Assembly: GCA_033002965.1 (NCBI GenBank)
Contig: JAURVB010014026.1
Span: 1 to 64,000 of the forward strand
Origin: Piper betle
Taxonomy: Eukaryota > Streptophyta > Magnoliopsida > Piperales > Piperaceae
DNA: 64,000 nt
Direction of reading: 5' to 3'
Position 1 is the stretch's first letter. Every line of letters starts with the position of its first letter. The notes below the pieces were generated by a model. That model was given only the letters and a program-made list of their open reading frames with translations, did not search any database and was not told the DNA's origin. A program made the position numbers and the translations under genes. Positions 1-10,167 of this stretch are shown one piece after another.

Positions 1-708
1 TTTCAAGTGATTATGAGGAAAAATAATTAACCAATGATTCAATGACGAATGAGCAAATTGCATTTATTAGGATGCCCTCAACAAAGGGTGGATGACTACA
101 AAACTGCCCAATATCAAGATATGAACTAGTATTTTTTCTAAAGTTATTCCAAGCAGTAAAAATAAATTAAAGTGGTTGGAACTAGTAGGGGTGTGTGTGT
201 GTGTGTGTTCTCTTTCTCTTTGCCCTGCTCTTCTAAGCTTAGAGAGGAAACCTGATTATAGCGAAGTGAACCTAAACTTTGTGTTCAAAGAACGAATTCG
301 CACATGAAGAAGGTACTACTACCTCTCCTTTGGGTTTGTCATTGAGGAATAATATCAAGTCTAGAAAAGATTAGACGCTGTTTAGCAGCATATATACAAG
401 CGAATTCCATTTAAAGGCAACTTGTACATAACAGATACTGTGAGTAAACGTGACAAAATGTAGCAGCTCACCTTTACCTTTTGCCTTCTTCATAGTGGAA
501 CTTCTCATAGTGCAACAAAGAAAGTACATCAAATCGCTTATGAGCATTTAATAGAAACCTACAAGTTTACAGCATCCAAGCGAATTATAATTCACACAGG
601 TGAGTAGATAAAGCAAAAGGATAAGTATATATACGAATGAAGAGACAAAGTAGCAAGCAATCCATGTATCATTAGAAGACGCAAAGAATAATAGCACTCA
701 AGCATACA
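1..708 (+). repeat. Upstream (promoter) repeat of array copy A
   Basis: This non-coding block precedes the exon 1 of copy A and recurs with small differences before copies B (8760-9537), C (22310-22868), D (38860-39237) and E (60890-61386), and alone at 7860-8330. It holds a short GT microsatellite at about 191-208. No ORF in it is conserved between copies, so it is best read as the promoter portion of the segmental duplication unit. The conserved TATA box lies at its right edge. Confidence 0.7.
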
Positions 709-716
709 TATAAATA
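709..716 (+). promoter_or_regulatory. TATA box of copy A
   Basis: TATAAATA lies 64 bases before the first ATG of exon 1. The same octamer is at the same place in copies B, C and D, and is altered in E. The conserved spacing supports a core promoter. Confidence 0.6.
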
Positions 717-779
717 GCTGTGAGAGTTGCACTCACAATATTAAAACCAAGCACTCCAATACAAAATTACACCTCCAGT

Positions 780-1337
780 ATGAGCCCTCCCACACAAGCC
801 CATCGGCCAATGATCCGTTTGATGAGAAGTACATATTCAAACAAGCCATGGCTGGGAACTGGAAGGACCTGGTTACAGCTTTCCAGATGCCAGGTTTTGA
901 GCAGGAAAAGAAAATAACCAAGGCTGAGGACACCATCCTTCACATGGCTGTCAACAGTGGGAATAAATCAGACACGAAGAAGCTCGTGGACGGCGTCAGG
1001 AAGGTGGAGGTGCTCAGGGCGACCAACAAGAAGAACAACACACCCCTGCACTTGGCCGCTGCCCTGGGCTACAAGGACCTCTGTGAGTACATGATTGAGG
1101 CGGAGAAGAAGAACAAAATACCTGTGGATGACAAAGAAGTGGAGCTGATTAAGTCACGTAATGGGAACGGTGAAACACCCTTCTTCAGATCTGTTTTTCA
1201 TGGCCGGCGGGAAGTGTTTGAATACTTTCTCAGCCTTATTCTTGGAGAGCGTCATTCGGAACGTGAGCTTATGGAACAGTGTAGAAGGAATGATGGAGAC
1301 ACCATTCTCCACTGCAGCATTGCCAATGAGTTCTTTG
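780..1337 (+). pseudogene. ACD6/ITN1-like ankyrin gene, copy A, exon 1 remnant
   Basis: Exon 1 of an ankyrin-PGG family gene. The ATG at 780 matches the start of copy B, but one C is missing in the run at about 798-803, which shifts the frame after about eight residues. From the internal Met at 848 (MAGNWKDLV) the reading frame is open to the expected splice donor after 1337. It includes ankyrin-type segments such as [16 protein letters not shown] and [10 protein letters not shown]. No exon 2 to 13 follows: the sequence runs into repeat X and then unrelated debris. This is a 5' fragment, not a complete gene. Translation from Met 848 could still give a short ankyrin peptide. Confidence 0.8.
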
Positions 1338-1464
1338 GTTCGCTCTATCTCATTTCAATATGCTGTCTGTTCAGACAAAACTGCATAATGCACAACATGT
1401 ACACGGTTAATGCCATTTTTATTATACATGAGTCACACATTTAGTAAACACTGGACACTATATA

Positions 1465-2545
1465 TAAAAACACATTTGTGTATCTTAACCTTTTGGCATC
1501 ATAATAATTATTTCTCTTGAGGCAAGAGTATCGAACTATATATATTTGTTGGCTCCCGTTTAAAGTTATAAAGAAGTTTATCCCTTTGCATATATTGCAA
1601 ATATTGGAGGGTGAAAAAAGTAAAATAGGGAGTTTTAGCCTTTTAATTAGTTATGTATGTATGTTTTAATTATAATTTTAAGAGCCTTATATACACGAGT
1701 TACAATTTATATAATTTATATAAACTACACTATTTATTTGGAGTAATTTAATGAGTCTCACTATTCAAGATGTAAATAAATAAATGTAAAAAAAAAATAT
1801 AGACATTTATAAGTTTTCTACCCAATCTAATATTTTTAGCCCTTTCATCTTAATTATCAAAATAATTACAATAAAAGTTAATTACAAAATATCTTTAATC
1901 TAGTGCATTTTTAAAAATTTAAAAGTAGGACATATATAAAATAAAATAAAATTTTGTCAACATTATGAACTCTATTTTCCCTACATCTAAATCTAATATG
2001 TAGCTTATATAAGCTATATGATATGTAATTTATTTTAATTTTTTCCTAATTTTAAATATAGAATCAAATCATGTCTACTCTATACTATAGTATGATGGTT
2101 TTTTTCGCTCTCGTCACATTTCGACCTTTTACCAACGCATGATTAATCGCTACACCTCTCCAACTCTCTAATTAATCCTCTCACATCTCCACCTCTATAA
2201 TTCACCTCGGAATAATCCCACTAATTAGTCTCCTTATATCTCCAACTCTCTAACTCGACTCTTAATAATCCATTATATCTCCAACTCTCTACCTCACTCC
2301 TAATTGCCAAAACCTCTTCATTTTCGTCTCCTACTTGCCCAACACTCTTCACTTTAACCAATATTTACTTTTAATTATTTTAAAAAGTATTTTTAACTAA
2401 TAATATATTAATATTTAATATTAAAATTTAAAATTTCTTCATATAATTTTGTTTTTGATAATTTCAAATTGATTTCAATGAGCATATTGAAAATACAAAA
2501 ATTTAATGTACAATTTTTATTAATTACATAACATTTAGGTATATT
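1465..2545 (+). repeat. Repeat X, copy 1 (AT-rich dispersed repeat)
   Basis: Non-coding AT-rich sequence shared with 13765-14395 (first about 630 bp only) and 37445-38605 (full length, more diverged). It contains a pyrimidine-rich tract at about 2150-2340 in which a motif like CTCCAACTCTCTAA recurs loosely. No coding potential or terminal inverted repeats were seen. It lies inside intron 1 in copies A and B but upstream of the promoter in D, so it behaves as a separate mobile or recombined piece. Confidence 0.65.
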
Positions 2546-3249
2546 TGATGATTAAAAATTAAGGGTTACTTGAGAGTTTTAATCTTTTTGGTGCAAGACA
2601 ATGTATATTGGCCTTTAATGTAGATATTACCTTTGATCTTATTAGAAATTTTGAACTAAGAATTGTAGATGTTTTTTATTAAAGTTTTAAATTGTAAAAT
2701 TATTGTATATTTAATATCATACTTTATTTAAGATGGCTTGCGCAATACGCAAGTCCAAGCTAGCTTACATCCTAATACATCCCCACTTTTTTTATTCAAT
2801 ACAAAAAACATCCTACTTGGCCTTCAAAGCCCCCAAATCTCCGTATTACCCTTTGTTTGATCACAAAACTGGCTGGTCAAACTTATTTAATATCGTTTCA
2901 AAGTAGACACACAAGTATCAACAAATATTTAAACTTGCACCGTCCAATTGAATCACTTAATCCTATATTTCTTTCCAAATTTTATAAAATTTATCTTTAT
3001 TATTATCATTCAATCACGGTCTTTTATCAATTTAATTAAATGATTCTTTTCAAAGAAATTAAAATAGAAATGGTTTAATATAATTATAAAATAAAAATTA
3101 AAGTAGAAATGATATAATTCAGTGACTTTTACAGAAGTTAGTTCTAAGAATTCCAGTCCTCCAAAATCCAAGCAGGTCAAAGCTGAGTGGGGCCCAAGTA
3201 CAAAGAAGAAGAGAAAATCTTTTTCCATCACGCCAGGAAAGTTTACCGT
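2546..3249. other. AT-rich intergenic sequence, no gene seen
   Basis: Very AT-rich, with short spurious ORFs on both strands that show no family resemblance and no counterpart in the other units. The right end leads into the pfkB pseudogene. Confidence 0.5.
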
Positions 3250-4000
3250 CGGAAAATATTGGTAGGCTGGCTGGTGGCAATTACAACTTGGCCATTGGTG
3301 CAGCGAGGCTAGGCCTCAGATGTCTTGCTCTTGCTTATGTAGGAGGTGAAATATATGGAGATTTTCTAGTTGATGTGCTTCATGACGAAGGTATAATATC
3401 AATGGTTGCCATTAGCGAAGATAATGAAGCTGCTGCTAGTGCTGCTTATGAAACGCTTCTCTGTTGGGTTTGGTTCACCCAACGCAGCGACATGGATTCT
3501 GCAGGTATAAATGTTTTACACCTCTTATTCTCATTTTTTCACTGCATATTCAGTATTGAGCTATTAGCTTTCATCATTGCACTACAAGCGCTGATCCACG
3601 CGTGGTAAATACTATTGTATCTGATGTTTATCACAAGTGATCAATTTCTTCGCTCTCATTTAACGTTTGCATCCTTGTTTGTCAAAATATTAACTTCATT
3701 TTTTTCAGTGTTTGTCAGTCGAGCTGATTTCAGTGATGAACCAGAATTTAATTGGATGGCTAGCTTCTCTGAAGTGGTAAAAACGCAATTAGCCAGTCAA
3801 AAATTTTGTTATGCAATGGCTATGTTTTTGATGAACTGTCTCCTGGTAGAATTAGTTCTGCTGTGGAATATGCCATTCACGTTGGGACTGCTGTATTTTT
3901 TGACCTCGGGCCTCGAGGAAAGACTCTTCGTCGTGGTACAATGGCAGAGCAAGAAGCACTTCATCTATGTCTTACTATGTGTGATGGTCCTCCATTTTAA
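3250..4000 (+). pseudogene. pfkB-family carbohydrate kinase pseudogene (truncated)
   Basis: The first block (about 3273-3510) reads as the N-terminal half of a plant pfkB-type sugar kinase, with segments like AARLGLRCLALAYVG, EIYGDFLVDVLHDEG and AAYETLLCWV. An apparent intron (3506-3718) with GT and AG ends follows. A second block then encodes SRADFSDEPEFNWM and, after a frameshift near 3795, FCNGYVFDELSPGRISSAV and FFDLGPRGKTLRRGT. The frameshift and an early stop disable it. The C-terminal half, including the GxGD catalytic region typical of pfkB proteins, is absent. It ends where the copia debris begins. Family recognition is from remembered plant pfkB-like kinases and was not checked by search. 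Confidence 0.7.
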
Positions 4001-4004
4001 CTGC

Positions 4005-4822
4005 AGATGAGGTATCTTAAATACAAGAAAGATCTAAGAAATGGTAAGGTGCTTGACAATAAGAGTGAAGATGATAAGGCTGCCAATGTTATAACGGACG
4101 ATGTACTAATCATTCTTGATGATGGAAATGATTGCTTGACAATTAATGATGATACTAGATGGGAGATTGATTCTAGCGCATCGTTTCATGCTACCTCATA
4201 TAGAGATTTCTTCAACACCTATGTAATAGCTGATCTAGGTGTGGTGAAGATGGGCAACAATGAGATTTCTAATATTATTGGTCATGGTGATATGCATATT
4301 GTGATTGATTCTAGTTGCAAACTTGTTTTGAAAAATGTGTGTTATATACCTGATTTAAGATTGAATTTGATGTCAACAGGTGTGTTGGATGATGAGGGTT
4401 ATGTTTCATAATTTTCATGTGGCATATGAAAATTAGTGAAAAGATCTCTAATTAAAGGGAAGAAGTATCGTGGTCTTTATAGAACTACATTTAGTCTGGT
4501 TCAGGGGAGGTTAATGTTACCTCTACTACTCTCACAGCTGATTTGTAGCATAGGAGATTGAGATACATGAGTGAGAAGGGACAACACTAAGCTCTTGTGA
4601 TCATTGTTTGGCTAGAAAATAACGTAGGACAAACATGGCATTCAACATGAGAAGAATGTTCCGTATACCCCACAGTTGAATGGAATGGCTGAGAGGATGA
4701 ATAGAACAATTCAAGAAAGGGTTAAGTGCATGCTTTCTATAGCAAAGTTACCTAAAGGTTTTTGGGCAGAAGCTATTTGTACTGCTTGTTATTTAATTAA
4801 CAGGTCTCCTACACTTGTTTTA
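4005..4822 (+). pseudogene. Ty1/copia retrotransposon fragment, sense (protease and integrase pieces)
   Basis: The ORF at 4007-4411 carries a copia pattern around WEIDSSASFHAT and DLRLNLMSTG: the protease/pre-integrase region, with the usual DSG active site changed to DSS. After frame breaks, 4650-4810 encodes integrase-like segments (PQLNGMAERMNRTIQERV, KLPKGFWAEA). It then stops abruptly against LTR-like sequence. Stops and missing reverse transcriptase show it is dead. It is followed by inverted material from a second copia copy. Confidence 0.75.
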
Positions 4823-5073
4823 GGTTGAGTTTTCCACACTTGGGTATAGTTGTTTACTTGTAATTTGGTGGAGTTTTCCACATGTATTGGGGAATGGTTT
4901 CACTCATATATTTTGAGTAATTTTACTCATCTCATGTATTTGGTTGTGATTTTCTTTCAATTGGAAAGTTTACACTATAAATTAGTATGTCAATCTATCT
5001 TTTATCCTTCATTGGTTTACCTTGTCAAAACACAACATGGAGTTTAGGGATTTTGTGTGCTAAAATCCCAACA
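4823..5073 (+). mobile_element. Copia LTR-like sequence, left end truncated
   Basis: The sequence begins with GTTGAGTTTTCCACAC and ends with ATCCCAACA two bases before a primer-binding site. This arrangement is that of the 3' end of a 5' LTR. The expected TG at the left edge is missing, so the LTR is truncated there where it abuts the integrase fragment. No second matching LTR was found. Confidence 0.55.
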
Positions 5074-5075
5074 TG

Positions 5076-5087
5076 TGGTATCAGAGC
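5076..5087 (+). other. Primer-binding site (initiator tRNA-Met type)
   Basis: TGGTATCAGAGC matches the standard plant LTR-retrotransposon site complementary to the 3' end of initiator tRNA-Met. It sits immediately after the LTR-like block. Confidence 0.75.
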
Positions 5088-5201
5088 TTTGGTTCATGGA
5101 GCTCTGGTTCGTGGCCTGTGGAGGTTTGTTAGACAGATCATGGAAGAGTTTTGGTTCATGGAGCAAATCATGGGAGTTTGTTCAAGGTTTCTTGGTGTTT
5201 T

Positions 5202-5553
5202 TCAAGATGACTATTGGACGGTGCTAGCAAAGGGTGTTCCTTCTATATGAGTAGGGGAGATGTGCTAAAAGTTCCAATCTGGGGAGCTAAAGAGCATTGC
5301 ACATGATTCGGGAGGGGAGATGTGTTGAGATTTTCCCTCCTCATGTGATGGTGGTCGGTAGGCAGTCGACAATGGTGCATCAAGTTCGACCGCTTGCCGA
5401 CCACCATCACATGAGGAGGGAAAATCTCAATGCATCTCCCCTCCTGACTCATGTGCAATGCTCTCTATCTCCCCAGATTGGAACTTCTAGCACATCTCCC
5501 CTACTCGTATAAAAGGAATACCCTTTGCTAGCACCGTCCAATAGTCATCTTGA
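5202..5553. repeat. 350-bp imperfect palindrome in the copia nest
   Basis: The left arm 5202-5369 is the reverse complement, with scattered mismatches, of the right arm 5387-5553; about 17 bases separate them. The left arm continues the leader after the primer-binding site, and the right arm leads into antisense copia gag. The palindrome therefore marks the head-to-head joint of two copia leaders rather than an independent hairpin element. A MITE is the alternative reading. Confidence 0.75.
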
Positions 5554-5790
5554 TCCATTCAGCCGTGACACTTGATTTAGCCTTAGTAGTAGGCGGAGGA
5601 GGAGGAATAGAAGGAGCCTTGCCTTCATAAGTCACAACCAGAGTAGCACTCAACGGTGGACTGGAACTCGACGACTCAGGACGACCAAGAATTGGATCAC
5701 TAAAATTCTTAGTGAATAAATAATCAATCATACGACCCTTCCAGTAATGCCAATTAGACTTACCCTTAAGGACGACTATCTTAACATGAT
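5554..5790 (-). pseudogene. Copia gag N-terminal fragment, antisense
   Basis: Read on the minus strand, the segment contains LKGKSNWHYWKGRMIDYLF, resembling the gag start of Ty1/copia elements (a W-containing segment followed by a second WK pair). A low-complexity serine/proline stretch follows. Frame breaks prevent a full gag. It lies beyond the right arm of the palindrome and so belongs to the second, inverted copy. Confidence 0.6.
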
Positions 5791-5859
5791 AATATAGGCT
5801 TACCTCCCCAAAAGCATAAACCTAGCTAGGAAGTACCTCTCAAATATCATAATATCCAC

Positions 5860-6620
5860 TTAACTGCTTGTCAATGCTCTTTACCAGAATTAGACAAATG
5901 TCTACTTACTGCCCTAATAGCATACGGTATGCCTGGTCTAGTACAAACCATAACATACATAAAACTTCCTGCAACAGATGCATAAGGGACATTCTTCATT
6001 TTATATACTTCTGTTTTACTTAGCTCACCCTTCTTCAATTTGAATTGAACTCCTAGTGTAATAGCAACCGGCTTGGCTTCCTTCATGTTGAACCACTCAA
6101 GAATCTTCTCAATGTATTTCTCTTGGGATAACCAAATCTTTTTAGCCTTTCTATCCCACTAGATGGACATGCCAAGAATTTACCTAGATGGACCCAAATC
6201 CTTCACAACAAAATCTTGGGAATCACTTTGGGTAGTTGTTTCATTCCCAAAGTTCTCTAGAAACTAATTCTCTCGAAACACCACATCCCGGCTTCGAACA
6301 ATCTTCTTCTCCTTATGATCCCAAAGTCTGAAACTAAACTCTTCATCCCCATAACCTTGAAATATGCATTCAAATGTCCTAGGATCAAGCTTAGACCTTA
6401 ATTCCTTTATTGTAGCCTTGACTCTCCATAAAATAATCAAACTTCTAATACTAGAGCTTGCTTGAGGCCATACAAGCTCTTCCTCAATTTATAGACCGTC
6501 TGTTTCTTTTCCTTATCCACAAAACCCTCAGGTTATTCTATATAGATTTTCTTATCGAGATCACCATAGAGAAATACAGTCTTCACATCTAACTGTTCAA
6601 CCTCCAAATCCATACTTGCA
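5860..6620 (-). pseudogene. Copia reverse transcriptase / RNase H fragment, antisense
   Basis: Minus-strand frames encode copia polymerase segments. One near 6600-6440 has the pattern of the RT stretch before the catalytic motif (FLYGDLDKKIYIEQPEGF). Another at 6086-5871 contains KMKNVPYASVAGSFMYVMV and CTRPGIPYAI, the region between RT and RNase H. Several frameshifts and stops separate the pieces. In this orientation RT lies before gag, so the element is rearranged as well as inactive. Confidence 0.7.
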
Positions 6621-6649
6621 GCCAAACCTAGCAAGCTCTTATACAATAG

Positions 6650-6845
6650 TATAAGAAGTTTGATTCTCTTATAGAGAGTCAAGTCCACAACAAAATTGTT
6701 TCAGACCATTGTGTATTTATCAAGAAATTTAGGGAGAATGGCTTTATCATTTTGTTTCTTTATGTTGATCATATGTTGATTGTTAGACAGGATAAATCAA
6801 GAATTGTAGATTTGAAGAAAAAGTTTGGACAATGTTTAGTTTAAG
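6650..6845 (+). pseudogene. Copia reverse transcriptase fragment, sense
   Basis: Plus-strand translation gives SDHCVFIKKFRENGFIILF followed by LYVDHMLIV, matching the copia RT YVDDM box with the second Asp replaced by His. It points opposite to the adjacent RT fragment, a further sign of inversion inside the nest. Confidence 0.65.
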
Positions 6846-7574
6846 GGAGTCTTCTTGCACTTATTGTTAGATAATCATCCACCGATTTATTATACCATTC
6901 ATGATAATCATCCACTGACTTATTGGTTGAGGGAGTTTTCTTACACTTACTTCTCTTTATTTTTCTACTATTGAGGACAATATTTAGTTTGAGTTGAGGG
7001 GGATGTCTTAATTTTGTACTTAATTATTTATGCTTGATTCATGTTTAGATTTAGATATATATAGTGTAGTTCAATATTACAAATTTTATCATGCAACAGG
7101 ATATTAGTCCCTCAATTTAATGATAGATATATGTGAATTAGTCTTACTTTTCTTGTGAAAGAGTTATTATTCTTTATGTTTAATTCATGCTTTTGTCTTG
7201 TTTTGAGTAAATTGTGATTAAATTTTAGATGTTTTAGTATCTTTTTACTAGTTTAATGAAAATTTGAAATTGTTACAATATTCAACTGATTTTGTACTTA
7301 ATTGTCATTTCTTTGAAAATGAAGGGCCTGTGTATGGAATTGGAGGGGAAATAATCAATTAAAATTGTTGTCAACTCTAATGCATATGGATGTTTGTGCA
7401 CATGGAAGTTTGTGAAGGCATACATTGTAGATGGAAGTACATGGAGTTTGAAAGTTACTCATGAATGAAGGAAAAGATGTTCAAAGTGTTCAATGTAATT
7501 ACCTTGTTTTCTATGCTTCATACCTCTATATATATCCATATATTCCATATTGTACAAGTCAGTAAAAGTGAGGA
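6846..7574. other. AT-rich filler, no gene recognised
   Basis: No conserved ORF, terminal repeat or RNA gene was seen. It separates the copia nest from the orphan promoter block. Confidence 0.4.
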
Positions 7575-8330
7575 TTAAAGAGTGATAGTAAAAATGGTCA
7601 TCCCTTTGGCCCCCAAAAGGGATTTTAAACAAGGAAAGGAAATTTGTAATAAGTATTACAGACTTTTATTAATCAAAGTTAGCCCAAAGAATAAGGTTTT
7701 TTCGTTACCTAATATACAAGTCACAAACACCATCCACGACCGATGTGGAATAAACCCAACAATCTCCCCTTCACACATCGGGCGACCCCGAAATTATCCC
7801 CATCCTGCAATCTCTCCTTCATCAAACGGAACCTACATAATCATCACCCGGCAAACTACTAGCTCTCCTTTGGGTTTGCCATTGAGGAATAATATCAAGT
7901 CTAGAAAAGATTAGACATTGTTTAGCAGCATATATACAAGCGAATTCCATTTAAAGGCAACTTGTACAATACAGATACTGTGAGTAAACATGACAAAATG
8001 TGGCCACTCATCTTTACCTTTTGCCTTCTTTATCTTCATAATGGAACTTCTCATAGTACAACAAAGAAAGTAGATCAAATCGCTTATGAGCATTTAATAG
8101 AAACCAGCAAGTTTACCGCATCCAAACGAATTATAATTCACACAGGTGAGTAGACAAAGCAAAAGGGAAAGTATATATATAAATGAAGAGACAAAAGTAG
8201 CAAGCAAGGCATGTATCATTAGCAAGCAAGGCACTTATAAATACAAAAAAATTGAGGAATTCATGGACACGTAATTGATTTTGTGCAAAACATTGTTTCA
8301 GCTCACTATCCAAGAATATACATGTAAATT
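7575..8330 (+). repeat. Orphan copy of the array upstream region
   Basis: The part from 7575 to 7860 matches 38605-38860 before copy D, and 7860-8270 matches the promoter repeats of A, B, C and E. It breaks off before the TATA box and is not followed by exon 1. An apparent ORF at 7582-7914 is not conserved in the D counterpart. It is a promoter relic left by unequal exchange. Confidence 0.65.
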
Positions 8331-8759
8331 TAATCTTAATAACCCATATTTTGTGGTATTTCAGAGATAAATACAACAGTATGAAATGGAGGCACTATAC
8401 TTCTATTTTAATATGGTTTCGTTGGTACAGTTTATTGAGGATGACATTTCTGACTTGTGATATTTCTTTCATATTGTCTAAAGGTTATCTTGTACTTGAA
8501 AACAGTCACTTTGAACTCTTCGGCATTTCTATCACGAAATTGGTGTGTGCTTTGAATGATTTTATGTGTATCTGTTTGCTTTCACAATTTTTACCTATGT
8601 ATCAAACTTGTATGTATTGGATGCGGTATCATGAAGAATATTATATCTGTAATACTGAGACGTTCCATATGTGTATAATCACTACTAATTAATTACTATG
8701 CAACACCTTTGTAAACACATTTGATTAGGATTGTGATTTTGTCCTCTATGTAGTGAATA
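8331..8759. other. Inter-unit sequence shared with the other unit boundaries
   Basis: Contains a stretch (about 8600-8760) similar to 22130-22310 and in part to 60790-60890, just before the promoters of copies C and E. No gene is apparent; the ORF at 8351-8692 is not conserved between these copies. Confidence 0.45.
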
Positions 8760-9537
8760 ATAAGGTATGAAAAGCTAGCCTTTGTTTAAATCGTGACAGC
8801 AAGGAGTTTCAAGTGATTATGAGGAAAAATAATTAACCAACGATTCAATGACGAATGAGCAAATCGTATTTATTAGGATGTGCTCAAAAAAGGGAGGATG
8901 ACTACAAAATTGCCCAATATCAAGAGATGAATATAGTAATTTTTCCTTAAGTTATTCCAAGCAGTAAAAATAAATTAAAGTGGTTGGAAATAGAAGCGTG
9001 TGTGTTCTCTTTCACTTTGCCCTGCTCTTCTAAGCTTCTAATTAACAGTCTTTTCCTACACACTTTTATAGAGAGGAAACATGATTTTAGCGAAGTGAAC
9101 CAACACTTTGTGTGCAAAGATCGAATTCGCACATGATGACGGTACACCCAGCTCTCCTTTGGGTTTGTCATTGAGGAAAAATATCAAGTCTAGAAAAGAT
9201 TAGACACTGTTTAGCAGCATATATACAAGCGAATTCCATTTAAAGGCAACTTGTACATAACAGATACTGTGAGTAAACGTGACAAAATGTAGCAGCTCAC
9301 CTTACCTTTTGCCTTGTTCATAATGGAACTTCTCGTAGTGCAACAAAGAAAGTAGATCAATTCGCTTATGGCCATTTAATAGAAACCTGAAAGTTTACAG
9401 CATCCAAGCGAATTATAATTCACACAGGTGAGTAGACAAAGCAAAAGGGAAAGTATATATACGAATAAAGAGACAAAAGTAGCAAGCAAGGCATGTATCA
9501 TTAGAAGAAGCGAAGAATAATAGCACTCAAGCATACA
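8760..9537 (+). repeat. Upstream (promoter) repeat of array copy B
   Basis: Closely matches 1-708 of copy A, with small indels such as a shorter GT run and an added segment near 9040-9070. No conserved ORF. Confidence 0.7.
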
Positions 9538-9545
9538 TATAAATA
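9538..9545 (+). promoter_or_regulatory. TATA box of copy B
   Basis: TATAAATA, 64 bases before the ATG at 9609, at the same relative position as in A, C and D. Confidence 0.6.
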
Positions 9546-9608
9546 GCTGTGAGAGTTGCACTCACAATATTAAAACCAAGCACTCCAATACAAAATTACA
9601 CCTCCAGT

Positions 9609-10167
9609 ATGAGCCCTCCCACACAAGCCCCATCGGCCAATGATCCGTTTGATGAGAAGTACATATTCAAACAAGCCATGGCTGGGAACTGGAAGGACCT
9701 GGTTACAGCTTTCCAGATGCCAGGTTTTGAGCAGGAAAAGAAAATAACCAAGGCCGAGGACACCATCCTTCACATGGCTGTCAACAGTGGGAATAAATCA
9801 GACACGAAGAAGCTCGTGGACGGCATCAGGAGGGTGGAGGTGCTCAGGGCGACCAACAAGAAGAACAACACACCCCTGCACTTGGCCGCTGCCCTGGGCT
9901 ACAAGGACCTCTGTGAGTACATGATTGAGGCGGAGAAGAAGAACAAAATACCTGTGGATGACAAAGAAGTGGAGCTGATTAAGTCACGTAATGGGAATGG
10001 TGAAACACCCTTCTTCAGATCTGTTTTTCATGGCCGGCGGGAAGTGTTTGAATACTTTCTCAGCATTATTCTTGGAGAGCGTCATTCGGAACGTGAGCTT
10101 ATGGAACTGTGTAGAAGGAATGATGGAGACACCATTTTCCACTGCAGCATTGCCAATGAGTTCTTTG
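9609..10167 (+). CDS. Copy B exon 1: N-terminal ankyrin repeats
   Basis: The only exon 1 in the array open from its ATG to the donor. The open frame extends upstream to a GTG at 9549, but the first ATG is at 9609 ([12 protein letters not shown]). Ankyrin-like signatures are [51 protein letters not shown] and [15 protein letters not shown]. The exon ends in phase 1 at the G before GTACGC and joins exon 2 to give EFF-DLALAIV. The donor sequence is intact. Confidence 0.8.

Noticed and set aside
720..917. ORFs starting MRVALTILK (also 9549 and 22880) as true N-termini
   Set aside because: These begin at GTG, not ATG, and lie right after the TATA box; the first real ATG is the MSPP or MSAP codon further on.
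5243..5512. Two similar 71-codon ORFs on opposite strands as small genes
   Set aside because: They are the two arms of the palindrome read in both directions; the similarity comes from the inverted repeat.
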